64,000 bases of DNA from Zhihengliuella sp. ISTPL4 (GTDB lineage Bacteria > Actinomycetota > Actinomycetes > Actinomycetales > Microbacteriaceae): NCBI RefSeq assembly GCF_002848265.1, contig NZ_CP025422.1:372001-436000 (forward strand), in the 5' to 3' direction. Of the stretch, positions 52,822-60,184 are shown one piece after another. Under the pieces are notes generated by a model. The model did not search any database, was not told the DNA's origin, and saw only the letters and a list, made by a program, of their open reading frames with translations. Both the position numbers and the translations under genes were made by a program. The number at the start of each line of letters is the position of its first letter. The first letter of the stretch is position 1.

Positions 52822-53894
52822 TGGCGCTCCCAGAAGCTCGGGCCGACGGGTTCGGTGAAGTCGCTGCGTGCGATGAGGTAGCCCTCGTCGTCCACGGTGA
52901 TGGGCAGCTGGGGCAGCGGCCGGGCGGCCGGGCCGAAGATGACCTTCGCGTGGTCCGTGACGTCGAACTGCGACTGGTGGCACGGGCACAGCAGGTGGTG
53001 GGTCTGCTGCTCGTACAGCGCCACGGGGCAGCCGACGTGGGTGCAGACCTTCGAGTAGGCGACGATGCCGTCATAGGACCAGTCCTTGCGGTCCTCGGCC
53101 TCGATGAGCTGCTCGGGACGGAGACGCATCATCAGAACGATGGCCTTGGCCTTCTCCTCGAGGTAGCCCTCGTCGTGCCCGAGCTCCGCGAGGTCCTCCG
53201 GGATCACATGGAACGCGGAGCCGAGCGTGACATCGGCGGCGCGGATGGGCGTGCCGTCGGGGTCACGCACGAGGCGCATGCCCTCATCCCACATCGTGTG
53301 CTTCAGCAGCGCGACCGGGTCGCCCTTGGTGGGGTCGTCCGGCGTCGAGTGCGGAGCGAGGCCACGGAACAGCGTCACACCGGGGATGATCGACGCCACG
53401 ATCGCTGCGAACAGCGAGTTGCGGATCATGGTGCGGCGACCGAAGCCCGACTCCTCGTTGGCGTCGGCGAACGCCTTGATGGCGGCCTCACGCGTGGAAT
53501 CCTTGCCGCGGGTGGGGTGGCGCAGCTCGACGTGCTCCTTGTCGGACATGAGCGCCTTCGACCAGTGGATGGCGCCGATGCCCAGGGCGAGCAACGCGAG
53601 AGCGATGCCCAGACCGATGAAGAGGTTGTTCTGACGGATGTCGATGAGCGCGCCGCTCTCGATCGGGAACAGCATGTAGGCGGCGACCGCCCAGATGCTG
53701 CCGGCGAGCGACAGGTAGAACAGCGTGTAGACGGTGCGGACCGCGGTCTTCTCGGCGCGCGGGTCCTTGTCGGTCATCCGCTCGCGGTGCGGCGGCAGCC
53801 CGGGGTTCTGCACGGGATCGCTGACTGCGACACCCAGCCCCGGAGAGGGCTGGTAGGCCCTGTCAAGAGCCTGCGAGTCGTCGTCGTGTGCCAT
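52818..53894 (-). CDS. qcrA: Cytochrome bcc complex Rieske iron-sulfur subunit
   Basis: This 358-residue protein has three N-terminal TM helices, the actinobacterial topology, and a C-terminal Rieske domain whose 2Fe-2S ligands are in KVCTHVGCP (Cys284, His286) and LLCPCHQSQF (Cys303, His306). It passes electrons from menaquinol to QcrC. ATG start; ends within the qcrB start. Confidence 0.95.
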   Translation of the reverse strand: MAHDDDSQALDRAYQPSPGLGVAVSDPVQNPGLPPHRERMTDKDPRAEKTAVRTVYTLFYLSLAGSIWAVAAYMLFPIESGALIDIRQNNLFIGLGIALALLALGIGAIHWSKALMSDKEHVELRHPTRGKDSTREAAIKAFADANEESGFGRRTMIRNSLFAAIVASIIPGVTLFRGLAPHSTPDDPTKGDPVALLKHTMWDEGMRLVRDPDGTPIRAADVTLGSAFHVIPEDLAELGHDEGYLEEKAKAIVLMMRLRPEQLIEAEDRKDWSYDGIVAYSKVCTHVGCPVALYEQQTHHLLCPCHQSQFDVTDHAKVIFGPAARPLPQLPITVDDEGYLIARSDFTEPVGPSFWERH

Positions 53895-53930
53895 GGTGCT
53901 CCTCGTACGTTCCTCTTCGATGAATAAGCG

Positions 53931-54731
53931 TCAGTTGGACTTCGCCGTGATCCACACGGTGATGGCGACCAGAGCGCCGATACCGAAGATCCACACGAAC
54001 AGGCCCTCGGAGACCGGTCCGAGCGAGCCGAGGGAGAAGCCGCCGATCTGGACGGACTGCTGCTGGAAGAGCAGAGCCGAGATGATGTCGCGCTTGTCCT
54101 CGTCGGACAGGTTCATGTCGCCGAAGACCGGCATGTTCTGCGGGCCGGTGACCATGGCCGCGTAGATGTGCAGCGCGCTGGTCTCGGTGATGGCCGGAGC
54201 GTACTTGCCCTCGGTCAGAGCGCCACCGGCGGCGGCCACGTTGTGGCACATCGCGCAGTTGACGCGGAAGAGCTCGGCGCCGTGCGACACGTCGCCTTCG
54301 CCGTCGAGGATCTCGTCAGCGGGGTAGGTCGGGCCAGGCGCCTCGGACTGCACGTAGGCAGCCATGGCGAGGATCTGCTCCTCAGTGAACTGCGGCTCCT
54401 TCTGCGGGGCCTGCGGTCCCTGCATCTGCAGCGGCATGCGGCCGGTCGAAACCTGGAACTCCACCGCCAGCTCGCCGACGCCGTAGAGGCTCGGGCCGTT
54501 GGGGGTGCCCTCCAGGTCGAGGCCGTGGCAGGTGGCGCAGTTGGCCGTGAACAGCTTCTCGCCGTCCTCGACGGTCAGCTGCGTCGACGCCGTGGGGGCA
54601 TCGTTCGCCGCGAAGGCGGCGGACGCACCCGCGTACACCGCGCCGGTGATCATGAGGCCTGCTCCGATGAGCGCGGCCGCCGCCAGTGGGCTGCGACGAC
54701 CGCTCGAACGGCGCTTCTTCTCTCGTGCCAT
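53931..54731 (-). CDS. qcrC: Cytochrome bcc complex di-haem cytochrome c
   Basis: This 266-residue protein has an N-terminal signal-anchor (LAAAALIGAGLMITGAVYAG), two haem c attachment sites CATCH (65-69) and CAMCH (159-163), and a C-terminal TM helix (GLFVWIFGIGALVAITVWI). It passes electrons directly to CtaC, so no separate cytochrome c is needed in the supercomplex. Confidence 0.95.
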   Translation of the reverse strand: MAREKKRRSSGRRSPLAAAALIGAGLMITGAVYAGASAAFAANDAPTASTQLTVEDGEKLFTANCATCHGLDLEGTPNGPSLYGVGELAVEFQVSTGRMPLQMQGPQAPQKEPQFTEEQILAMAAYVQSEAPGPTYPADEILDGEGDVSHGAELFRVNCAMCHNVAAAGGALTEGKYAPAITETSALHIYAAMVTGPQNMPVFGDMNLSDEDKRDIISALLFQQQSVQIGGFSLGSLGPVSEGLFVWIFGIGALVAITVWITAKSN

Positions 54732-54751
54732 CTCGGGGATCAGCTCCGCTC

Positions 54752-55405
54752 TTATTTCAGGAAGTAGATAACGAAGAACAGCACGATCCAGACGACATCG
54801 ACGAAGTGCCAGTAGTAGGACACCACGATCGAGGAGGTCGCCTCCTTGTGCCGGAAGTTCTTGACGGCGTACGCGCGGCCGATCACGAGGAGGAACGCGA
54901 CGAGTCCTCCGGTGACGTGGAGGGCGTGGAAGCCGGTGGTCAGGTAGAAGGCCGAGGCGTAGGCGTCAGCCTGGATGGGCATGCCCTCCGCGACCAGCTG
55001 GGCGTACTCCCAGACCTGGCCGGAGACGAAGATCGCGCCGAGGGCGAAGGTGAGGAAGAACCACTCGACCATTCCCCAGCCGAACAGGCGACGGCGCCCA
55101 GCGCCGTTCTTCTGTCCCTTGCCGATCTTGTAGGGCTGCAGGTCCTCTGCCGCGAAAACGCCCATCTGGCAGGTGAACGAGGAGAGCACGAGGATCGCCG
55201 TGTTCACCGCCGCGAACGGAACGTTCAGGAGCTCGGTACGGTCGGCCCACAGCTCGGGAGAGGTGCTGCGGAGGGTGAAGTAGATCGCGAAGAGTCCCGC
55301 GAAGAACATCACCTCGCTGCCGAGCCACACAATGGTGCCGACAGCTACCGGGTTGGGCCGCTTGATGGTTCTCGCCGCCGGGGCATACGTCGCTGAGGTC
55401 GTCAC
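54752..55405 (-). CDS. ctaE: Cytochrome c oxidase subunit III
   Basis: This 217-residue protein has five TM segments. Signatures: [52 protein letters not shown] and [14 protein letters not shown]. It is the first gene of the ctaE-qcrC-qcrA-qcrB operon, the order of Rv2193-Rv2196. GTG 55405 is chosen over a longer ATG start at 55444 because CATAAT lies six bases before it. Confidence 0.94.
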   Translation of the reverse strand: MTTSATYAPAARTIKRPNPVAVGTIVWLGSEVMFFAGLFAIYFTLRSTSPELWADRTELLNVPFAAVNTAILVLSSFTCQMGVFAAEDLQPYKIGKGQKNGAGRRRLFGWGMVEWFFLTFALGAIFVSGQVWEYAQLVAEGMPIQADAYASAFYLTTGFHALHVTGGLVAFLLVIGRAYAVKNFRHKEATSSIVVSYYWHFVDVVWIVLFFVIYFLK

Positions 55406-55411
55406 CCCTCC

Positions 55412-55417
55412 ATTATG
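55412..55417 (-). promoter_or_regulatory. -10 hexamer of ctaE-qcrCAB
   Basis: CATAAT, one base from the TATAAT consensus, lies six bases before the ctaE GTG, a leaderless start for the respiratory operon. Confidence 0.55.
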
Positions 55418-55472
55418 GCCGATCCGCGAGCGTGATTCTTGCACCCGCGGCCTTCGATTCGCCCGCCGACGA

Positions 55473-55488
55473 CTTAGGGGACCCTAAG
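55473..55488. promoter_or_regulatory. Perfect inverted repeat in the trpD/ctaE divergent promoter
   Basis: CTTAGGG, GA, CCCTAAG form a 16-base dyad, 68 bases from ctaE and 110 bases from trpD. Size and symmetry fit the operator of a homodimeric regulator. The binding protein is unknown. Confidence 0.5.
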
Positions 55489-55584
55489 AAAACACTGCGA
55501 ATACCCGGTGAATACGCGGGAAATGTCGCTCCTGCGTCGGCTGCGCGCCCGCCCGGATCGCACTGCACGTTTTCTCCGCGCCGA

Positions 55585-55590
55585 TAGGAT
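55585..55590 (+). promoter_or_regulatory. -10 hexamer of trpD
   Basis: TAGGAT, seven bases before the trpD ATG; no Shine-Dalgarno sequence. Confidence 0.6.
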
Positions 55591-55597
55591 CGCACAC

Positions 55598-56668
55598 ATG
55601 GCTGATTCGCTGACCTGGTCCGACGTGCTCACCTCTCTCCTGGAGCGCCGAGACCTCAGCGTCTGGGAGTCGACGTGGGCGATGCGCCAGATCATGCAGG
55701 GCGAGGTCTCCGAGGCGCAGCTCGCCGGGTTCCTCGTCGCACTGCGGGCGAAGGGCGAGACGATCGACGAGATCGTCGGCTTCCGCGACGCCATCCTCGA
55801 AGCGGCGGTCCCGCTTCCCGTCTCGCCGAACGTCCTGGACATCGTCGGCACCGGCGGCGACCGGGTCGGAACGGTCAACGTCTCGACGACCGCTGCTGTC
55901 ATCATCGGCGCGACCGGCATCCCCGTGGTCAAGCACGGGAATCGCGCGGCGAGCTCCGCCTCCGGCTCCTCCGATGTCCTCGGCGCGCTCGGCCTCGAGC
56001 TCTCGCTCGACCCGTCGGCTGTCGCATCGATCCTCGACCGGACGGGCATCACCTTCGCCTGGGCCGGGGCCTTCCACCCCGGATTCAAGCACGCCGGAGC
56101 CGTGCGATCGCAGCTCGGCGTGCCGACCGTGTTCAACATGCTCGGCCCGCTGTGCAACCCGGCGCGTGCGGAAGCGAACGCGGTGGGAGTGGCGCAGATG
56201 GAGCGGGTGCCGCTCATCACCGGCGTCTTCCGCACGCGCGGAGCCACGGCGCTCGTGTTCCGTGGCGACGACGGCCTGGACGAGCTGACCACGACCGGAC
56301 ACAGCCGGATCTGGGAGGTCACCCGCGGTGACATCCACGAGCACGACCTCGACCCTCGCGATCTGGGCATGCCGCTCGCCGACCTCTCCGACCTCATCGG
56401 CGGATCCCCGGCCCATAACGCCGACATCCTGCGCAGGACGCTCGCGGGGGAGCAGGGGCCCGTCCGGGACATCGTGCTTCTGAACGCTGCCGCCGGGATC
56501 GTCGCCTTCGAGCTGTCCCAGGACGCGACCCAGGTGCAGCGGCCGATCCTCGAGCGCCTCCGCGACGCCCTCGCCCGGGCCTCCGCCGCGGTGGACGACG
56601 GGAGCGCGCTGGCGAAGCTCGACCAGTGGATCGGCGTGAGCCGCGAGCTGGCGGCACCTCAGGAGTGA
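55598..56668 (+). CDS. trpD: Anthranilate phosphoribosyltransferase
   Basis: This 356-residue enzyme transfers phosphoribose to anthranilate in tryptophan synthesis. Signatures: DIVGTGGDRVGTVNVSTTA (PRPP/anthranilate site), VKHGNRAASSASGSSDVL, and VFNMLGPLCNPARA. ATG 55598 is chosen over an in-frame codon at 55508 because of the leaderless hexamer. It is an orphan trp gene divergent from ctaE, exactly as Rv2192c lies beside ctaE in M. tuberculosis. Confidence 0.95.
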   Translation: MADSLTWSDVLTSLLERRDLSVWESTWAMRQIMQGEVSEAQLAGFLVALRAKGETIDEIVGFRDAILEAAVPLPVSPNVLDIVGTGGDRVGTVNVSTTAAVIIGATGIPVVKHGNRAASSASGSSDVLGALGLELSLDPSAVASILDRTGITFAWAGAFHPGFKHAGAVRSQLGVPTVFNMLGPLCNPARAEANAVGVAQMERVPLITGVFRTRGATALVFRGDDGLDELTTTGHSRIWEVTRGDIHEHDLDPRDLGMPLADLSDLIGGSPAHNADILRRTLAGEQGPVRDIVLLNAAAGIVAFELSQDATQVQRPILERLRDALARASAAVDDGSALAKLDQWIGVSRELAAPQE

Positions 56669-56670
56669 GC

Positions 56671-57657
56671 ATGGATCCGGTCGACGCACTGCTCGAGATC
56701 GCCTCCCTGCTGGAGCGCGAGCGGGCATCGCGCTACCGGGCCAAGGCCTTCCGGCAGGCTGCGGCGACGTTCCAGGACCTCCCTGCCGAGGTGCAGGACG
56801 ATCCGACGCGTCTTCGCGCCGCCAAGGGCATCGGCGAATCGACCTTCGCCGTCATCCGGCAGGCTCAGGCCGGACAGGTGCCGGAGTACCTGGTCGAACT
56901 GCGCGGCGATGTCGAGCCCGAACGGGTATCCGCGCTGCGTGGGAAGCTGCGGGGAGACCTGCACGCCCACACCGACTGGTCGGACGGGACGACCTCCATC
57001 GAGGTGATGGCCGCGGCAGCTCGCGCGCAGGGACACGAGTACCAGGCCATCACGGACCACTCTCCGCGCCTCCGTGTGGCTCGAGGCCTGTCGGCGGAGC
57101 GGCTTGGTGAGCAGATCCCACAGGTGCGGGCGCAATCGGGCGACGGGTTCACCCTGCTCGCCGGCATCGAGGTGGACATCCTCGAAGACGGCACGCTCGA
57201 TCAGGAGGACGCGCTGCTGGCCGAACTGGATGTGGTCGTCGCGTCCGTGCATTCCAAGCTCCGCATGGATGGCCGGGCGATGACGAAGCGGATGATCGCC
57301 GCGGTATCGCATCCCCGCGTGAACGTGCTCGGGCACTGCACCGGCCGCCTCGTGCAGGGAGACCGCGGAACGCGACCGCCTTCGGCCTTCGACGCCGCGG
57401 CCGTCTTCGCCGCCTGCGCAGAGAACGGGGTCGCCGTGGAGATCAACTCCCGTCCCGAGCGTCAGGACCCGCCGGACGAACTGATCGCGATCGCGCTTGA
57501 GGCAGGCTGCCTCTTCTCGATCGACTCCGACGCGCACGCTCCCGGACAGCTGTCACTGCTGGACCATGGTGCGGAACGCGCAGAGCGTGCGGGTGTCCCG
57601 GCGTCGCGCATCGTCACGACGTGGGGCCTGTCCCGCCTTCTCGCCTGGGCGGAGTGA
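56671..57657 (+). CDS. PHP-domain metal-dependent phosphohydrolase with helix-hairpin-helix N-terminus
   Basis: This 328-residue protein has an N-terminal helical/HhH segment (SRYRAKAFRQAAATFQDLP, LRAAKGIGESTFAVI, about 18-65) like the 8-kDa region of PolX enzymes, then a PHP domain: GDLHAHTDWSDG (about 96-106), ITDHSPRL, and FSIDSDAHAP at the C-terminus. It looks like a PolX-type PHP nuclease or phosphatase that lacks the polymerase core. AGGAG lies before the ATG, two bases after trpD, so the two are co-transcribed. Confidence 0.85.
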   Translation: MDPVDALLEIASLLERERASRYRAKAFRQAAATFQDLPAEVQDDPTRLRAAKGIGESTFAVIRQAQAGQVPEYLVELRGDVEPERVSALRGKLRGDLHAHTDWSDGTTSIEVMAAAARAQGHEYQAITDHSPRLRVARGLSAERLGEQIPQVRAQSGDGFTLLAGIEVDILEDGTLDQEDALLAELDVVVASVHSKLRMDGRAMTKRMIAAVSHPRVNVLGHCTGRLVQGDRGTRPPSAFDAAAVFAACAENGVAVEINSRPERQDPPDELIAIALEAGCLFSIDSDAHAPGQLSLLDHGAERAERAGVPASRIVTTWGLSRLLAWAE

Positions 57658-57669
57658 CCCTTCGCGGCG

Positions 57670-58620
57670 TCACGCGGCCGCGATCGCCTTCGCCGCCTCC
57701 TCGACCGCGGTGACAGCGCGCGCCATCGAGCCGCCGAGGTTCCAGCGCTCCGCGAGAGCGGTGGCTGCGTCGGCCTCGGCCGGGCTGAGCGAATGCAGCG
57801 CGACGCCCGGGGCGGTGATCGGTAGAGACGTGGCGACGGCGACGACGGTCGGAGCCACATCGAGATAGGCCTGGGCGGCGAGGATCTTGGAGCGGATGCC
57901 GGCGCTCATGCCCTCACCCTCCTCCGCAGCCTCCCTGATGCCGAGCAGGTCGCCATGCTTCTGCAGCAGAGTGGCGGCCGTCTTCTCCCCGATCCCCGCG
58001 ACACCGGGCAGGCCATCCGACGCGTCCCCGCGCATCGTCGCGAAGTCCGCGTACTGCGTCGGGAGCACGCCGTACTTCGTGACGACCGTGGCATCCGTAA
58101 CGATCTCGAGGTTGCTCATGCCGCGGGCCGTATAGATCACCCGTACGTCTCGCGCATCGTCGACGAGCTGGAACAGATCGCGGTCGCCGGTCACGATGTC
58201 GACGGGCATGCTCGCGTTCGTGGCCAGGGTCCCGATCACGTCGTCTGCTTCGTGTTCGGCGACGCCGACGATCGGGATGTCGAGGGCGGCGAGCGTCTGC
58301 CTGATCAGGGGGATCTGCGCCTCCAGCGGGTCCGGCACCTCTTCGACGTCCGGCGCGTCGGCCACGACCTCCACCACGCGGTGCGTCTTATAGCTGGGGA
58401 TGAGGTCCACGCGCCACTGCGGACGCCAGTCGTCGTCCCAGCACGCCACGACATGCGTCGGCTCGTACGTCGTCACGAGCTTGGCGATCATGTCCAGCAG
58501 GCCGCGTGCGGCGTTGATGGGGGAGCCGTCCGGGGCCGTCACCTTGTCAGGGACGCCGTAGAAAGCCCGGAAGTAGAGGCTGGCGGTGTCGAGCAGCATG
58601 AGGCGTTCGGCGCGGGTCAT
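57670..58620 (-). CDS. 5'-3' exonuclease (PolA N-terminal domain type)
   Basis: This 316-residue FEN-family nuclease contains LLDTASLYFRAFYG, IPSYKTHR, AEHEADDVIGTLA and VTGDRDLFQLV (acidic metal ligands), and an H3TH DNA-binding motif (DASDGLPGVAGIGEKTAATL). It equals the 5' nuclease domain of DNA polymerase I but is a stand-alone gene. Leaderless pattern on minus (TACCCT, six bases before the ATG). Convergent with the PHP gene, 12 bases apart. Confidence 0.9.
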   Translation of the reverse strand: MTRAERLMLLDTASLYFRAFYGVPDKVTAPDGSPINAARGLLDMIAKLVTTYEPTHVVACWDDDWRPQWRVDLIPSYKTHRVVEVVADAPDVEEVPDPLEAQIPLIRQTLAALDIPIVGVAEHEADDVIGTLATNASMPVDIVTGDRDLFQLVDDARDVRVIYTARGMSNLEIVTDATVVTKYGVLPTQYADFATMRGDASDGLPGVAGIGEKTAATLLQKHGDLLGIREAAEEGEGMSAGIRSKILAAQAYLDVAPTVVAVATSLPITAPGVALHSLSPAEADAATALAERWNLGGSMARAVTAVEEAAKAIAAA

Positions 58621-58626
58621 GGACTC

Positions 58627-58632
58627 AGGGTA
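58627..58632 (-). promoter_or_regulatory. -10 hexamer of 5'-3' exonuclease gene
   Basis: TACCCT on minus, six bases before the ATG. Confidence 0.5.
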
Positions 58633-58652
58633 GAGCGTGCCCGATCGGGCGC

Positions 58653-59429
58653 TCAGCAGCCCGCCGCCGCGGGTCGCTCTTCGCACGTCCGCGCCACGAG
58701 TGCGGTCGTCGCCTCGTAGATGCGGATCTGCCGGGCCGCTCCGTCGATCGACAGCTCACCGGATACCGGGAACCAGCCACCGCCGACATCGACCTCGGCG
58801 GTGTAGGCAACCGTCGCTCTCGTCGTGTAGGTGCCTCGGTGCGTGTAGGTATGGCTCGTCGGGGTCGGTGTGAACGGCGCCTGGCCGAGAGCCGACCAGG
58901 TGCGACCGCCGTGCGGCGCGCTCGACGTGGTGCCGTCGCCGTGGTCGAAGGTGACGCGCACGGGCGTGAATCGAACCGTGACAGGCCGGTCGAGGAGCGT
59001 GCCGGTCGCGGTATGCGCCGCGACTGTCGCCACGAAGTTCGTCGGCATGCCCACGACGCCGATGTTGCCCGGCTCAGCTGTCGTCGATGCCGGTTGAGGA
59101 GCGAACTGCGCGAGGTCTTCGATGGTGATCGGCTGCCCGGATTCCTCCGTCACCCGTACCCCGTACATCCCGCACGACCGGCGCAGCACCGTGTCCGTCA
59201 TGCACGGTTCGTGCTCCGCCTCTGGCGCGGAGGAGTTTCGCTTCGCCGGCGGACGCTCCGGGACACCGGATCCCTGTTGTTGGGCACGCACCTCAAGGGA
59301 ACCATTGCGTGACGCGGTCCATCCGCTGTCAAAGCCCGCTTGCGGGGGTGCGTCGTCGCGGAGCCCAAAGTGGAGCGGTATCGCGACTAAGGCGCTTGCC
59401 GTTAGCGCGGAGCCGATCAGCCGTCGCAT
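58653..59429 (-). CDS. Uncharacterised exported protein with PKD-like region
   Basis: Not recognised. The 258 residues begin with a basic, hydrophobic signal-like segment (MRRLIGSALTASALVAIPLH), then a low-complexity stretch (SGVPERPPAKRNSSAPEAEH). A C-terminal region follows with RVTFDHGDGTTSSAPH and SHTYTHRGTYTTRATVAY, a PKD-like pattern (beta sandwich with GDG and HTY). Cysteines at both ends (SCGMYG, RTCEERP) may form disulfides. The ATG overlaps the upstream lipoprotein gene by 13 bases, so the pair is probably co-translated. Confidence 0.6.
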   Translation of the reverse strand: MRRLIGSALTASALVAIPLHFGLRDDAPPQAGFDSGWTASRNGSLEVRAQQQGSGVPERPPAKRNSSAPEAEHEPCMTDTVLRRSCGMYGVRVTEESGQPITIEDLAQFAPQPASTTAEPGNIGVVGMPTNFVATVAAHTATGTLLDRPVTVRFTPVRVTFDHGDGTTSSAPHGGRTWSALGQAPFTPTPTSHTYTHRGTYTTRATVAYTAEVDVGGGWFPVSGELSIDGAARQIRIYEATTALVARTCEERPAAAGC

Positions 59430-59950
59430 GAGGCTGTCTTCGACGCGGTGACGGAGGAGATAGCTAGGCCTGTATCCGTCGGAGCGGAGACGAGCTTGAC
59501 GTCGACTGGCTGGCGCGGCGGTCGATCGGGCGGGACGATCGACGTGCCGTCGGGCCGTACCAAAGCCACGTCGGAGACGTCCAAGCACAGTTGAACCGCG
59601 ACCTGTGCGTCGCTATACGCTCGCAATTCCATTCGGTCGAAGGTGGAATCGCCTGAGCGGACGATGCCTTCGGCATGAAGCCTGGTGTAATTCTCCTTAG
59701 CTGACGTCGCTGCTTCCCCTGTCAGCCAGCGGTATACCTCCTCGAACGTGGCCGGCTCCTGAAGATCGGTCCCGTTAGTAGCGGCGGTGTACTCGGTGAA
59801 GGTGGCCTCGGCGGCGGCGAAGGCCTCATCCTCGGTGGCGAAGGCGGCGGAGGGCGTCGGCGTGGGTTCCGGAGCGGGTGCGCACCCGCACAGCACCGAG
59901 GCGGCGGAGGTCAGCACGGCGATCAGGCGGAGAGTGGTGGACGACATCAC
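59417..59950 (-). CDS. Uncharacterised lipoprotein
   Basis: Not recognised. The 177-residue protein starts with a signal peptide ending in lipobox VLCGC, then a Pro/Thr-rich linker, a helical region (AFAAAEATFTEYTAATNGTD) and a beta-rich C-terminal half. Codon use departs from its neighbours: TTG, CGA, TAT, AGG, CTT and AAT occur within short runs, unlike the GC-ending codons nearby. TACGGT on minus lies six bases before the GTG. A recent acquisition or a weakly expressed envelope gene is possible. Confidence 0.6.
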   Translation of the reverse strand: MMSSTTLRLIAVLTSAASVLCGCAPAPEPTPTPSAAFATEDEAFAAAEATFTEYTAATNGTDLQEPATFEEVYRWLTGEAATSAKENYTRLHAEGIVRSGDSTFDRMELRAYSDAQVAVQLCLDVSDVALVRPDGTSIVPPDRPPRQPVDVKLVSAPTDTGLAISSVTASKTASCDG

Positions 59951-60043
59951 CCGGCCACCGTAGGTGGAATGCGCGGAGCCCCGCGGACGTTATCCACAGA
60001 GCGGCTGCAGGAACCCGCTTCTTCATGGGGCGGCAAGTTCTGG

Positions 60044-60049
60044 TAGCCT
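60044..60049 (+). promoter_or_regulatory. -10 hexamer of rpsA
   Basis: TAGCCT would start a leader of about 130 bases carrying a 12-bp palindrome (60065-60076) and a two-tier hairpin (60110-60152). Confidence 0.45.
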
Positions 60050-60109
60050 GAACTGTCACTCGTGGCGTGTACACGCATGCCCAGGTGACGACCACACCAC
60101 AATCCACCT

Positions 60110-60152
60110 GCTGCGAAGCACATCCCGGCCGTGCGCGGCCGTGTTCCGCAGC
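60110..60152 (+). promoter_or_regulatory. Two-tier hairpin in the rpsA leader
   Basis: GCTGCG (60110-60115) pairs with CGCAGC (60147-60152); inside it GGCCG (60127-60131) pairs with CGGCC (60136-60140), and CAC/GTG lies between the tiers. It sits 32 bases before the ATG and may control rpsA translation. Confidence 0.4.
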
Positions 60153-60184
60153 CTGAGTATCCATTCACAAGGACAACCCACTAC

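Noticed and set aside
55473..55488. CTTAGGGGACCCTAAG as a DtxR/IdeR iron box
   Set aside because: Iron boxes follow TTAGGTTAG-type half sites over 19 bases; only TTAGG is shared, so the identity is left open.
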